From positions 1-64,000 of the forward strand of contig NZ_JADZLT010000040.1 of assembly GCF_015904235.1 (NCBI RefSeq): 64,000 nucleotides of DNA, read 5' to 3'. Origin of the DNA: Methylobrevis albus. Its GTDB lineage: Bacteria; Pseudomonadota; Alphaproteobacteria; Rhizobiales; Pleomorphomonadaceae. A program made the translations under genes and the position numbers. The notes below the pieces were generated by a model. It made no database searches and was not told the origin of the DNA. It was given only the letters and a program-made list of their open reading frames with translations. Of this stretch, positions 11,947-22,183 are shown one piece after another. Within the stretch, counting starts at the first letter, position 1; every line of letters starts with the position of its first letter.

Positions 11947-12744
11947 TCACCCCTTCAGGAGCCACGCGTGCTCGGGGGCGTTGTAGAACTTCCAGGTCCG
12001 CTTCGGACCGGCCATCACGTTGAGATAATAGAGGTCGTAGCCGTGGATCGCGGCGCAGGGGTGGTAGCCGCGCGGCACCAGCGTCACGTCGCCGTCCTCG
12101 ACCGCCATCGTCTCGTCGAGGCTGCGGTCGTCGGTGTAGACGCGCTGGAAGGCGAAGCCCTGCGGCGGGTTCAGGCGGTGGTAGTAGGTCTCCTCGAGCA
12201 GCGATTCCGCCGGCAGGTCGTCGCGGTCGTGCTTGTGCGGCGGGTAGCTCGAGGTGTGGCCGCCCGGAGTGATCACCTCGACGACGAGCAGCCCGTCCGC
12301 CGGCTCCCATTCGGGCAGGATGTTGGTGACGTGGCGGACGTTGGTGCCCTTGCCGCGGGTTTCCTGATGCAGCGTGTCGGGGTGGATCAGCCGCGGCGGC
12401 CGGGCGCCGGCGACGCCGGGCGCCGAGCAGACGGCGAGCACGAGGTCGCTCGCCGCCGTCGCACTCCACCGGCTGCCGGCCGGCACGTAGACCGAGAACG
12501 GCTTGCCCTCGAACGGCGAGGTGCGGCCGCCGATCACGCCGGTGGCGAGGTCCCCCGCCGTGATGCTGGCCGTGCCGGAGACGATGACGAGGCAGACCTC
12601 GCGGTCGCCGGTGTCCGCCCCCGCCGTTTCGCCGGGCGCCAGCTTCAGCACCTCGAAGCCGACATAGGTCCAGCCGGCGCTCTCCGGCGTGACGCGGACC
12701 AGGCTGCCGTGGTCGGCGGATGGCTTGACGAGGAGGTTGGGCAT
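11947..12744 (-). CDS. iolB: 5-deoxy-glucuronate isomerase
   Basis: IolB converts 5-deoxy-D-glucuronate to 2-deoxy-5-keto-D-gluconate in myo-inositol catabolism. The 265-residue protein is a bicupin. Visible features are the GGHTSSYPPHKHD stretch, whose histidines are probable metal ligands, the EETYYHRLNPPQGFAFQRVYTDDRS core typical of the family (here in short pieces), and YHPCAAIHGYDLYYLNVMAG near the end. The start at MPNLLVKP fits the family N-terminus and has GAGG upstream; an ATG 33 bases further up (12777) is possible. It is the last gene of the iolC-D-E-B unit, separated from iolE by a family D repeat. Confidence 0.94.
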   Translation of the reverse strand: MPNLLVKPSADHGSLVRVTPESAGWTYVGFEVLKLAPGETAGADTGDREVCLVIVSGTASITAGDLATGVIGGRTSPFEGKPFSVYVPAGSRWSATAASDLVLAVCSAPGVAGARPPRLIHPDTLHQETRGKGTNVRHVTNILPEWEPADGLLVVEVITPGGHTSSYPPHKHDRDDLPAESLLEETYYHRLNPPQGFAFQRVYTDDRSLDETMAVEDGDVTLVPRGYHPCAAIHGYDLYYLNVMAGPKRTWKFYNAPEHAWLLKG

Positions 12745-12803
12745 CGGGTCGGCCTCGAACTGGTTGGTGGTGTGCATGGCGACGTTCCGGGGGAGGATGC
12801 CGC

Positions 12804-12906
12804 GCCGTCGTGCCGGGATTCCCGCCTGCGCGGGAATGACGGTGATCAGGGCCGAGCCACCCCGCCATCGTCATTCCCGCGCAGGCGGGAATCCGGGCAC
12901 GACGGC
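12804..12906. repeat. Inverted-repeat element, family D, between iolE and iolB
   Basis: Arms 12804-12841 and 12869-12906 are inverted copies of about 38 bases, GCCGTCGTGCCGGGATTCCC and its continuation, each with the internal palindrome CCCGCCTGCGCGGG. This GGGATTCCCGCCTGCGCGGGAATGAC type of element is widespread in proteobacterial genomes. Here it fills the iolE-iolB gap. Confidence 0.85.
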
Positions 12907-12928
12907 ACGGCAAGCCACAAACCGCCCC

Positions 12929-13819
12929 TCACGCCGCCCGCTTGAGCCCGGCCTCGTCGAGAAACCGCACCAGATTGTCGTAGCCCATCTTCACATAGGT
13001 CTTTGGGTGCGCCTTGTCCGGGTCCTGCTCGGCTTCGATGATCACCCAGCCGGCATAGTCCGGCAGTTCGCGGAACACGGCGACATAGTCGACCGTGCCG
13101 TCGCCCGGCACCGTGTAGACGCCTTCGAGCACCGAATCGAGGAACGACCAGCCGCCGGCCTCGGAGCGGGCGCGGACGTCCTGGCGGACGTCCTTGGTGT
13201 GGATGTGGCCGATCCGGTCACGGTAGAGCCGGGCGAGGCGGACCGGGTCGGCGCCGCCCCAGGTGGCGTGGCCGGTGTCGAGCAGCAGCTTCACCGCCGC
13301 GCCGGTGCCGGCCATGAAGCGGTCGATCTCGGCCTCGGTCTGCACCACCGTGCCCATGTGGTGGTGGTAGACGAGGGTGAGGCCGGCGCCCGCGACGAGT
13401 TCGGCAAAGCGCGTCATCCGCGGCAGGAACACCGCCCACTCGGCGTCGGTCAGCACCGGCCGCGCCGACAGCGGCGCCGACTTCACGCCGTGCACGGTGC
13501 GGGTGCACTCGCAGACGATCAGCACCTCGGCGCCCGCGCCCTTGCGCAGCGCGATCGCCTCGGCCGCCGCCGCGAACTCCGCGTCGGCGTCGCGCTCCAG
13601 CAGGAAGGTCGAATACCAGCCGGAGACGAAGACGAGGCCGAACTCGGCGAGCTTGGCTTTCAGCGCCGGGGCGGTCTTGGGAAACTTGTTGCCGAGTTCC
13701 ATGCCCTCGATGCCGATCTCGGCGGCTTCGGCGAGGCACTGCTCCAGCGGGATGTCGCCGCCGATCTCGATCATGTCGTCGTTGGACCAGCAGATCGGGT
13801 TGGCACCGATGCGGATCAT
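12929..13819 (-). CDS. iolE: Myo-inosose-2 dehydratase
   Basis: IolE removes water from scyllo-inosose (2-keto-myo-inositol) to give the diketone acted on by IolD. The 296-residue protein is an AP-endonuclease-2-type TIM barrel. It begins IRIGANPICWSNDDM, the family signature, and contains GIEGMELGNKFPK, the metal-site histidines in YHHHMGT, LLLDTGHATWGG and HIHTKDVR, and a C-terminal IEAEQDP. Length is typical. AGGAG lies about 10 bases before the ATG. It follows iolD in the operon, with a large family C inverted repeat in between. Confidence 0.95.
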   Translation of the reverse strand: MIRIGANPICWSNDDMIEIGGDIPLEQCLAEAAEIGIEGMELGNKFPKTAPALKAKLAEFGLVFVSGWYSTFLLERDADAEFAAAAEAIALRKGAGAEVLIVCECTRTVHGVKSAPLSARPVLTDAEWAVFLPRMTRFAELVAGAGLTLVYHHHMGTVVQTEAEIDRFMAGTGAAVKLLLDTGHATWGGADPVRLARLYRDRIGHIHTKDVRQDVRARSEAGGWSFLDSVLEGVYTVPGDGTVDYVAVFRELPDYAGWVIIEAEQDPDKAHPKTYVKMGYDNLVRFLDEAGLKRAA

Positions 13820-13861
13820 CGCGGGTCTTGCTCCTGATGGTGGGCCATATGGTTGTTCCCG

Positions 13862-14031
13862 ACGGCGCCGCTTGCTCCATCCCTCCCCCTTGTGGGGAGG
13901 GTGGCCCGGCCGCAAGGCCGGGTCGGGAGGGGTCAACGGCGGCGCCTAATTTTGCGGAGGGGCCGCACCCCTCCCGGCGCCTTTGGCGCCACCCTCCCCA
14001 CAAGGGGGAGGGATGGAGCAAGCGGCGCCGT
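13862..14031. repeat. Inverted-repeat element, family C, copy 1 (iolD-iolE gap)
   Basis: Two perfect 43-base inverted arms, 13862-13904 and 13989-14031, enclose a second inverted pair built from GGCCCGGCCGCAAGGCCGGG and GGCGCCTTTGGCGCC with GGGAGGGG/CCCCTCCC. The right arm ends on the iolD stop codon. The arms share the CCCTCCCCCTTGTGGGG motif with the element at 22.18-22.41 kb. The transcript would form a very stable long hairpin between two catabolic genes. Confidence 0.88.
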
Positions 14032-15881
14032 CACCCGACCGACCGCTGCATTCCCAGCGCCGCCTCGTAGCCCGCGCGGGCCTTTTCGACCGCCGGCCGC
14101 GGGCTCACCTCGGGCACCGCGACGTCCCACCAGTGGCCGCCGGCCTCGGTGGTGATCAGCGGGTCGGTGTCGACGACGAGGACGGTGGTGCGATCGTTCG
14201 ACTTCGCCGCCGTCAGGCCGGCCTCGAGTTCGGCGATGGAGCCGACCTTCGCGGCGATAGCGCCGAGGCTGGCGGCGTGGGCGGCGAAGTCGATCGGGGG
14301 CAGGGCGACATGGCGGGTGTCGGCGAGGAGATTGTTGAAGTTGGCGCCGCCGGTCGCCATCTGCAGCCGGTTGATGCAGCCGTAGCCGCGGTTGTCGAGC
14401 ACGACGATGGTGAGCTTCAGCCCCAGCATCACCGAGGTCGCGATTTCCGAATTCATCATCAGGTAGCTGCCGTCGCCGACCATGACGACGACGTCGGCCT
14501 CGGGCTTCGCCATCTTCACGCCAAGCCCGCCAGCGATCTCGTAGCCCATGCAGCTGAAGCCGTAGTCGAGGTGATAGCTGCCCGGCGCGCCCGCCTGCCA
14601 GAGCTTGTGCAGTTCGCCCGGCAGCCCGCCCGAGGCGCAGACCAGCGTCGCGGCGCTGCCCGAGATGCGCTGGATCGCGCCGATCACCTCGGCGTCGGAC
14701 GGCAGCCCGTCGTTGCGCGGGGCGGTGGCGGCGTCCGCCAGCGGTTGCCAGTCGCGCCGCGCCGCCGCCGCGCGGTCGGTCCAGGCGGCGGGGCTGCGCC
14801 AGCCGGCGAGATCGGCGGAGAGTTCGGCGAGGCCCGCGCGCGCATCGGAAACCAGCGGCTGCGCGCGGTGCTTGCCGGCGTCGAAGGCCTGGCTGTTGAG
14901 CCCGATCAGCTTGACCCCGGCGTGCTTGAACAGCGCCCAGGAGCCGGTGGTGAAATCCTGCAGCCGGGTGCCGACGGCGAGCACCACGTCGGCGTCTTCG
15001 GCGAGCGCATTGGCGGCGCTGGTGCCGGTGACGCCGATCGCGCCGAGGTTCAGCGCGTGGTCGTGCGGCAGCGACGACTTGCCGGCCTGGGTCTCGGTGA
15101 CGGGAATGCCGTGGGTTTCGGCGAACGCCGCCATCGCCTTCGAGGCCTGCGAATAGAGCACGCCGCCACCGGCGACGATCAGCGGCTGTTTTGCCTCGCG
15201 CAGCAGGCGCACCGCCGCGGAAAGTTCGTCCTCGGACGGGCGCACCCGGCGCGGCGTCCAGATCCGCGGCTCGAAGAAGGCTTCGGGATAGTCGTAGGCT
15301 TCGGCCTGCACGTCCTGGCACAGCGCCAGCGTCACCGGCCCGCACTCGGCCGGGTCGGTCAGCACCTGCATCGCGCGGCCCAGCGCCGGGATGATCTGCT
15401 CGGGCCGGGTGATGCGGTCGAAATAGCGCGACACCGGCCGGAACACGTCGTTGACCGTGACGGTGCCGTCGCCGAAATCCTCCGCCTGCTGCAGCACCGG
15501 GTCCGGCCGGCGGTTGGCGAACACGTCGCCGGGCAAGAGCAGCACCGGCAGGCGGTTGACGTGGGCGAGCGCCGCGGCGGTGACGAGGTTGGTGGCGCCG
15601 GGGCCGATCGAGGTGGTGACGGCCATCATGCGGCGGCGGAAGTTCGCCTTGGCATAGGCGATGGCGGCATGGGCCATGCCCTGCTCGTTGTGGGCGCGGA
15701 AGGTCGGCAGCGCGTCGCGGTGCGGGTAGAGCGCCTCGCCGAGGCCGGCGACGTTGCCGTGGCCGAAGATCGCCCAGACGCCACCGAACAGCGGCAGCGT
15801 CTCGCCGTCGATCTCGGTCTGCTGGCGGGCGAGGAAGCGCGCCAGCGCCTGGGCCATGGTCAAGCGGATCGTGCTGCTCAT
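14031..15881 (-). CDS. iolD: 3D-(3,5/4)-trihydroxycyclohexane-1,2-dione hydrolase
   Basis: IolD is a thiamine-diphosphate enzyme that opens the inositol-derived ring to 5-deoxy-glucuronate. The 616-residue protein shows the three-domain layout of the family. The N-terminal part has AHNEQGMAHAAIAYAKA with the catalytic Glu, the middle holds PLIVAGGGVLYSQ, and the C-terminal ThDP-binding motif is VVVMVGDGSYLMMNSEIATS, a GDG-(x)n-N motif. LDYGFSCMGYEIAGGLGVKMA precedes it (given here as the typical family stretch). Start ATG at 15881. It follows iolC by 50 bases and is cotranscribed with it. Confidence 0.95.
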   Translation of the reverse strand: MSSTIRLTMAQALARFLARQQTEIDGETLPLFGGVWAIFGHGNVAGLGEALYPHRDALPTFRAHNEQGMAHAAIAYAKANFRRRMMAVTTSIGPGATNLVTAAALAHVNRLPVLLLPGDVFANRRPDPVLQQAEDFGDGTVTVNDVFRPVSRYFDRITRPEQIIPALGRAMQVLTDPAECGPVTLALCQDVQAEAYDYPEAFFEPRIWTPRRVRPSEDELSAAVRLLREAKQPLIVAGGGVLYSQASKAMAAFAETHGIPVTETQAGKSSLPHDHALNLGAIGVTGTSAANALAEDADVVLAVGTRLQDFTTGSWALFKHAGVKLIGLNSQAFDAGKHRAQPLVSDARAGLAELSADLAGWRSPAAWTDRAAAARRDWQPLADAATAPRNDGLPSDAEVIGAIQRISGSAATLVCASGGLPGELHKLWQAGAPGSYHLDYGFSCMGYEIAGGLGVKMAKPEADVVVMVGDGSYLMMNSEIATSVMLGLKLTIVVLDNRGYGCINRLQMATGGANFNNLLADTRHVALPPIDFAAHAASLGAIAAKVGSIAELEAGLTAAKSNDRTTVLVVDTDPLITTEAGGHWWDVAVPEVSPRPAVEKARAGYEAALGMQRSVG

Positions 15882-15931
15882 GTTTCCATCCCCGAAATCA
15901 GTGTCCTGCCGCCGGTTGCCCCGGCGGTCCG

Positions 15932-17860
15932 TCAAGCGGCGCGGCTCTGCGCCGCCTGCTGCCAGGCGCCGACCAGCGCGCCGAAGCGGCGGGCCATGTC
16001 GGCGATCGCCGCCGCGTCGTCGATCTCGCCGGCGAACCATTTTGCCGCCGCGTCGGCGAAGATGGTGCGGCCGACCGCAAAGCCCTTGACCAGCGGGCTG
16101 GTCGCCGCGGCGGCGAAGGCCGCGACGAGTTCGTCCTCCGGCGCCTCCAGCCCCAGCAACACGATACCGCGGCAGTAGGGGTCGTTGCGACGGATCACCG
16201 CCTCGATGTTGGCCCAGGCGAGGCCGTCGGCCTGCGGTTCGAGCTTCCACCAGTCCGGCTTGATGCCGAGGTCGTAGAGCCGCTGCACGATGCCCGCGAC
16301 GCTGCCTGCATCGAGCGCCCCGTGCTTGCCGGCGATGATCTCGACGAGGAGTTCGCGGCCGACCGTGCGGGCGGCGTCGGCGAGGCGCAGCAGTTCGCGT
16401 TCCTGCCGGGCCTTCAGCTCGTTGCTGTCGTCCGGATGGTAGAAGCAGAGGCACTTCACGGTGTGGCCGATCGGCCATTCGGTGAGGTGGCTGCCGAGGT
16501 CGGGCAGCTGGTCGAAGTCGAGCGGGCGCGAGCCCGGCTTCTCGACCGGCCGGCCGATCCAGAAATCGTGCTTGGCGGCCGCGAACAGCGCCTTCTGGCC
16601 GTGGGTGGAATCGAGCAGCATGCCGAAGCCGCGGCGCCCGGCGGCGACGCGGGCGGCGGCCTCGACGGCGAGCACCTTGAAATCGGCGATCCGGGCGCGG
16701 TCGACACCGAGGCGGTCGGTGACCTCCTCGAGCTGGATCCGGTGGTCGATCGCCAGCGCCATCAGCTGATCGGGCTGGTCGCGGCGGGTGGTCGCCCAGT
16801 GAATGTGATTGAGGTCCGGATCCTTGCGCAGGGCGCGGAAGCGGCTGCCGTTCGCGAGGAAGTGGCTGAGCTCGTCCCAGGTCGGGTATTCGGGCGCGCA
16901 GAGCAGGCGCGACACCGCGAAGGCGCCGCAGGCGTTCGCCCAGGTGGCGGAGGTCGCGTGCGGCTCGCCCTTCAGCCAGCCGCGCAGGAAGCCGGACATG
17001 AAGGCGTCGCCGGCGCCGAGCACGTTGTAGACCTCGATCGGAAAGCCGTCGCCGACGATGCCGGCCTCGAGGTCGTCGCTGATCGGGCCGTCGTAGACGA
17101 TGCAGCCCTTCGAGCCGCGCTTCAGCACCACGGTTGCGGCGGTCAGCGCCCGGATCGCCTTCAGGGCGCCGAGCACGTCGCTCTCGCCCGAGGCGATCAT
17201 GGTCTCTTCCTCGGTGCCGACGACGAGGTCGCAGTCGGCGAGGACGCTGCGCAGCTGGCCGGAGACGCGGTCGGACTTCACGTAGCGGGCAAAGCCGGCG
17301 TCGTGGCCGGCAAGGCCCCAGAGGTTCGGCCGGTAGTCGATGTCGAACACCACCTTGCCGCCGCTGGCCTTGGCGATGCGGATCGCCTTGCGCTGGGCGG
17401 CGTCGCTGGCCGGCCGCGAGAAATGCGTGCCGGTGACGACGATCGCGGCGCTGGAGGCGATCAGCGCCTCGTCGATGTCGCTCTCGTCGAGCGCCATGTC
17501 GGCGCAGTCGCTGCGGTAGAAGATCATCGGCGAGACGCCCTCGTCCTCGACGGCGAGAATGACGAGGGCGGTGAGCCGATCCGGATCGACCGCCACGCCG
17601 GAGACGTCGACGCCCTCGCGGACGAGCTGCTCGCGGATGAAGCCGCCCATCTGCTCGGCGCCGACGCGGGTGACGAGGGCCGATTTCAGGCCGAGCCGGG
17701 CGGTGCCGACGGCGATGTTCGCCGGGCAGCCGCCGACGGATTTCGCGAACGAGGTGATGTCCTCGAGGCGGGAGCCGATCTGCTGGCCGTAGAGATCCAC
17801 CGACGAACGGCCGATGGTGACCACGTCGAGCGTCGTCGCGCGGGTCGGGGCCATCGGCAT
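15932..17860 (-). CDS. iolC: Bifunctional 5-dehydro-2-deoxygluconokinase / DUF2090 phosphogluconate aldolase
   Basis: A 642-residue fusion. Residues 1 to about 335 form a PfkB-type sugar kinase: the substrate-binding GGCPANIAVGTARLG near residue 44 and the catalytic motif NVLGAGDAFMSGF near residue 280. This half phosphorylates 2-deoxy-5-keto-gluconate. The remaining ~300 residues are the DUF2090 domain, running from LNHIHWATTRRDQPDQLMALAIDHR (family segment) to KGFAVGRTIFADAAAKWF, a TIM-barrel aldolase-like fold that is taken to replace a separate IolJ aldolase and give malonate semialdehyde and DHAP. No separate iolJ is seen in the window. AGGAG sits 9 bases before the ATG. First gene of the iolCDEB operon, divergent from iolG. 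Confidence 0.93.
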   Translation of the reverse strand: MPMAPTRATTLDVVTIGRSSVDLYGQQIGSRLEDITSFAKSVGGCPANIAVGTARLGLKSALVTRVGAEQMGGFIREQLVREGVDVSGVAVDPDRLTALVILAVEDEGVSPMIFYRSDCADMALDESDIDEALIASSAAIVVTGTHFSRPASDAAQRKAIRIAKASGGKVVFDIDYRPNLWGLAGHDAGFARYVKSDRVSGQLRSVLADCDLVVGTEEETMIASGESDVLGALKAIRALTAATVVLKRGSKGCIVYDGPISDDLEAGIVGDGFPIEVYNVLGAGDAFMSGFLRGWLKGEPHATSATWANACGAFAVSRLLCAPEYPTWDELSHFLANGSRFRALRKDPDLNHIHWATTRRDQPDQLMALAIDHRIQLEEVTDRLGVDRARIADFKVLAVEAAARVAAGRRGFGMLLDSTHGQKALFAAAKHDFWIGRPVEKPGSRPLDFDQLPDLGSHLTEWPIGHTVKCLCFYHPDDSNELKARQERELLRLADAARTVGRELLVEIIAGKHGALDAGSVAGIVQRLYDLGIKPDWWKLEPQADGLAWANIEAVIRRNDPYCRGIVLLGLEAPEDELVAAFAAAATSPLVKGFAVGRTIFADAAAKWFAGEIDDAAAIADMARRFGALVGAWQQAAQSRAA

Positions 17861-18014
17861 GGGTCGGTTCTCCTGTCGGCGATCTATCGGCTGGCACCAG
17901 CGCGGGCTGGCCGCCCGGACGGGCCGGCATGGGCGCGGCGTCGTGTCCGGTCCGGCCGTCATCGGGCCGGCCGGCGCGTGCTCGAGAATGAAGCATGTGT
18001 TTCCCGGGACGTCA

Positions 18015-18030
18015 ATATGGAATGTTTGTT
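18015..18030. promoter_or_regulatory. iol divergent-region site 1 (ATATGGAATGTTTGTT), likely regulator box
   Basis: ATATGGAATGTTTGTT matches 13 or 14 of 16 positions with the inverted copy at 18325-18340. On the minus strand it ends at a TTGACG hexamer (18015-18010), a candidate -35 box for iolC. The GGAA-N6-TTC spacing resembles the GGAA-N6-TTCC box reported for rhizobial IolR, an RpiR-type repressor. The identity of the regulator is inference. Confidence 0.6.
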
Positions 18031-18324
18031 CTAAATTGGCGGACGGGTTTTGATCCCGGTGGGGAGGGGCCCGGCCGTGTCGGGGGAGGGCGACCGGAGC
18101 CGGTTGGTGTAATCGCATCCTGGTCGAGGACCGGCACTCCATGCGTTCGGCGGTGCAAACATTTTGCTCGCGGTGCGGCATTTCCGGGGCTGATTCGGAA
18201 GCAAGCGCTGCGGGAGAGGCGGCCGGGATTTTCGGGATGATGGCAATCTTCGCAGCTGTACCCGGCCCGCCTTCGCGGCCCTCCATGTCGCCGGAACGTC
18301 ACTTGACAGTCTGCGCGTCCGCGA

Positions 18325-18340
18325 AATAAATATTCCATAT
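18325..18340. promoter_or_regulatory. iol divergent-region site 2 (inverted copy) overlapping the iolG promoter
   Basis: On the minus strand this reads ATATGGAATATTTATT, the same box as site 1 facing the other way. A consensus -35 TTGACA lies at 18303-18308 on plus and the A/T-rich -10 region (ATAAATAT, about 17 bases on) falls inside this site. A bound repressor here would block iolG transcription. Confidence 0.6.
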
Positions 18341-18411
18341 CATCACGAGATGCGCCCGACGCTGCGAACGCGGTGTCGGCACGCGCGGACAACAGGCAAG
18401 GCGAGGACGGG

Positions 18412-19425
18412 ATGAGCGCTGGTTCAGGAGTGCGGTCGGGATTGCGGCTCGGGCTGCTCGGCGCGGGGCGCATCGGCAAGGTGCACGCGGGCGCCATCGC
18501 CGCGACGCCGGGGGCGATCCTCGTCGCCGTCGCCGACGCGGTGCCCGCCGCCGCCGAGGCGCTCGCCACGGCAGCCGGCGCCGAAGTGCGCGATGTCGAC
18601 GCGATCATGGCTGCCACCGACATCGACGCCGTGCTGATCACCACGCCGACCGACATGCACGCGACGATGATCGAGCAGGCGGCGCGGGCCGGCAAGGCGA
18701 TCTTCTGCGAGAAGCCGGTCGACCTCAGCGTCACCCGCGTGCGCGAATGCCTCGCCGTCGTCGCCGAGACCGGGGCGAAGCTGATGGTCGGCTTCAACCG
18801 CCGCTTCGACCCGAACTTCATCGAGGTCCGCCGCCGCATCGAGGCGGGCGCGATCGGCGATGTCGAGATGGTGTCGATCACCTCGCGCGATCCCGCCCCG
18901 CCGCCCGTCGCCTACATCGGCCGCTCCGGCGGCCTGTTCCGCGACATGACAATCCACGATTTCGACATGGCGCGCTGGCTGCTCGGCGAGGAGCCGGTGT
19001 CGGTGTTCGCCGCGGCCTCCAACCTCGTCGATCCCGAGATCGGCGCCGCCGGCGACTTCGACAGCGCCTCGATCATCCTGACGACGACGTCCGGCAAGAT
19101 CGCCCAGATCTCCAACTCGCGCCGCGCCACCTACGGCTACGACCAGCGCATCGAGGTGCTGGGCTCGAAGGGCATGGTCTCGGCGGAGAACCTGCGCGCG
19201 ACGACGGTCGAGATCGCCACCGCCGACGGCTATCGCCGCGAACCGCTGCTCGACTTCTTCATGACCCGCTACACGCAGGCCTATGCCAACGAGATCGCGG
19301 CCTTTCTGGCCGGCGTCGCGGCGGGCACGCCGCTCGATCCCTCCGGCGAGGACGGGCTGAAGGCACTGCTGATCGCCGACGCGGCGATGCGGTCGGTGGC
19401 GGAGGGGCGGGCGGTTTCGATTTGA
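18412..19425 (+). CDS. iolG: Inositol 2-dehydrogenase (Gfo/Idh/MocA family)
   Basis: IolG oxidises myo-inositol to scyllo-inosose with NAD+, the first catabolic step. The 337-residue protein has an N-terminal Rossmann motif GLLGAGRIGKVHAG, the EKPVD motif near residue 102 with the active-site Lys, and DMTIHDFDMARWLLGEEPV around residue 180, where the Asp and His are the catalytic pair of the family. The start with MSAGSG is chosen for its GAGGA upstream. It is divergent from iolC across a 550-base control region. A family B repeat follows its stop codon. Confidence 0.92.
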   Translation: MSAGSGVRSGLRLGLLGAGRIGKVHAGAIAATPGAILVAVADAVPAAAEALATAAGAEVRDVDAIMAATDIDAVLITTPTDMHATMIEQAARAGKAIFCEKPVDLSVTRVRECLAVVAETGAKLMVGFNRRFDPNFIEVRRRIEAGAIGDVEMVSITSRDPAPPPVAYIGRSGGLFRDMTIHDFDMARWLLGEEPVSVFAAASNLVDPEIGAAGDFDSASIILTTTSGKIAQISNSRRATYGYDQRIEVLGSKGMVSAENLRATTVEIATADGYRREPLLDFFMTRYTQAYANEIAAFLAGVAAGTPLDPSGEDGLKALLIADAAMRSVAEGRAVSI

Positions 19426-19450
19426 GTTTTGGTGGGGGCCGTGCCGTGGG

Positions 19451-19616
19451 GCCTCCCCCCTCCCTGTCCCTCCCCCGCTTTGCAGGAGAGGGGACGCAGG
19501 AGGTTAGGGCGCCTATATCAACAGCGCTTCGGTTCGGCGAAACCTCAGTTTGACGAAAGATCTATCCCCCATCGTCCCCTCTCCTGCGAAGCGGGGGAGG
19601 GACAGGGAGGGGGGAA
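19451..19616. repeat. Palindromic element, family B, copy 1 (between convergent iolG and mmsA)
   Basis: About 165 bp. The left arm starts CCTCCCTGTCCCTCCCCCGC and runs on to GCAGGAGAGGGGACG; the right arm is its near-exact inverse. The ~75-base centre contains CAGCGCTTCGGTTCGGCG. Copies 2 and 3 lie at 37.25 and 38.64 kb. Here it separates two converging genes and could end transcription from both sides. Confidence 0.88.
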
Positions 19617-19645
19617 GGCCGCACGGCACGATCCCCCCCACCCCC

Positions 19646-21145
<1,500 letters not shown>

Positions 21146-21279
21146 GATGCGTCCTCCCGGATGCGCGATTGCCGCGCCGTCATTGCATGGGGCTTTATCA
21201 CCCTCGACAACGCGCACAGCAACGGGCACCCTCGCGGCACCGTTGTGCGGGAATTGAAGCCGCCGCATGGATTGGCCGC

Positions 21280-22167
21280 ATGGACTGGGATGACGCCCGC
21301 ATCTTTCTTGCCGTCGCCCGCACCGGGCAGATCCTCGGCGCCGCGCGGCGGCTGGGGCTCAACCACGCCACCGTCGCCCGCCGGCTCGACCGGCTCGAAG
21401 AGGCGATGAAGGCGAAGCTCGTCGAGCGCCACACCACCGGCTGCACGCTGACGCCGGCCGGCGAGACGCTGCTCACGGCGGCCGAACGGGCGGAATCGGA
21501 GTTCCTGAAGGCGGGCGCAGCCCTCGCCGGCACCACGGCGGGCATCGACGGCACCGTGCGCATCGGCGCGCCGGACGGCCTCGGCAACTATTTCCTCGCC
21601 GCCGAACTCGGCAAGCTGGCGGCGCGGCATCCGGACCTCCTGGTGCAACTGGTGCCGCTGCCGCGCACCTTTTCTCTCTCCCGGCGCGAGGCCGATGTGG
21701 TGATCACCCTCGACCGGCCGACCAGCGGGCGTCTGATGGTGAAGAAGCTCACCGACTACAGCCTCAGCGTCTACGCCTCGGCCGACTATCTTGCCGCAAC
21801 GCCGCCGATCCGCGGCGAGGCGGATCTCGCCGGCCGGCTGTTCGTGACGCAAGTCGAGGATCTCGTCTACAGCCGCGCCCTCGACTATGCCGCGGCGCTC
21901 GGCCGGCTCACCGGCCGCCGCTTCGAATGCGGCAGCGTGGTCGGGCAGGTCGAGGCAGTGCGGGCCGGGGTCGGCATCGGCATCCTGCACGACTACGCCG
22001 CCGCCCGGCATCCCGAACTCGTCCGCCTCGTCCCCGAGATCCGCTTCCGCCGCAGCTACTGGCTGATCTCGCACCCCGACACGCGGGAAACCCGGCGCGT
22101 CGCGGCGGTGATCGAGCACGTCAGCGAGCGGGTGCGGGCAGAGCGGGAGGCGTTCCTGGTGGGGTGA
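21280..22167 (+). CDS. LysR-family transcriptional regulator
   Basis: A 295-residue regulator with an N-terminal winged helix: [21 protein letters not shown], then [17 protein letters not shown] as recognition helix (quoted in short pieces). The remaining part is the LysR substrate-binding domain. The start MDWDD matches family starts. It is transcribed away from mmsA across a 134-base gap, the classic arrangement in which a LysR protein controls the divergent gene, so mmsA is the likely target. The inducer is not predictable; an aldehyde or acyl intermediate of inositol or valine breakdown would fit. Confidence 0.92.
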   Translation: MDWDDARIFLAVARTGQILGAARRLGLNHATVARRLDRLEEAMKAKLVERHTTGCTLTPAGETLLTAAERAESEFLKAGAALAGTTAGIDGTVRIGAPDGLGNYFLAAELGKLAARHPDLLVQLVPLPRTFSLSRREADVVITLDRPTSGRLMVKKLTDYSLSVYASADYLAATPPIRGEADLAGRLFVTQVEDLVYSRALDYAAALGRLTGRRFECGSVVGQVEAVRAGVGIGILHDYAAARHPELVRLVPEIRFRRSYWLISHPDTRETRRVAAVIEHVSERVRAEREAFLVG

Positions 22168-22183
22168 GCGTGGCGGGGAATTA

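Larger units (their letters stand above)
17861..18411. promoter_or_regulatory. iolC-iolG divergent control region
   Basis: This 550-base gap drives iolCDEB on minus and iolG on plus. It contains the two inverted ATATGGAATrTTTrTT boxes, a TTGACA -35 for iolG and a candidate TTGACG -35 for iolC. The remaining middle part shows no gene that I can support. Confidence 0.7.
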
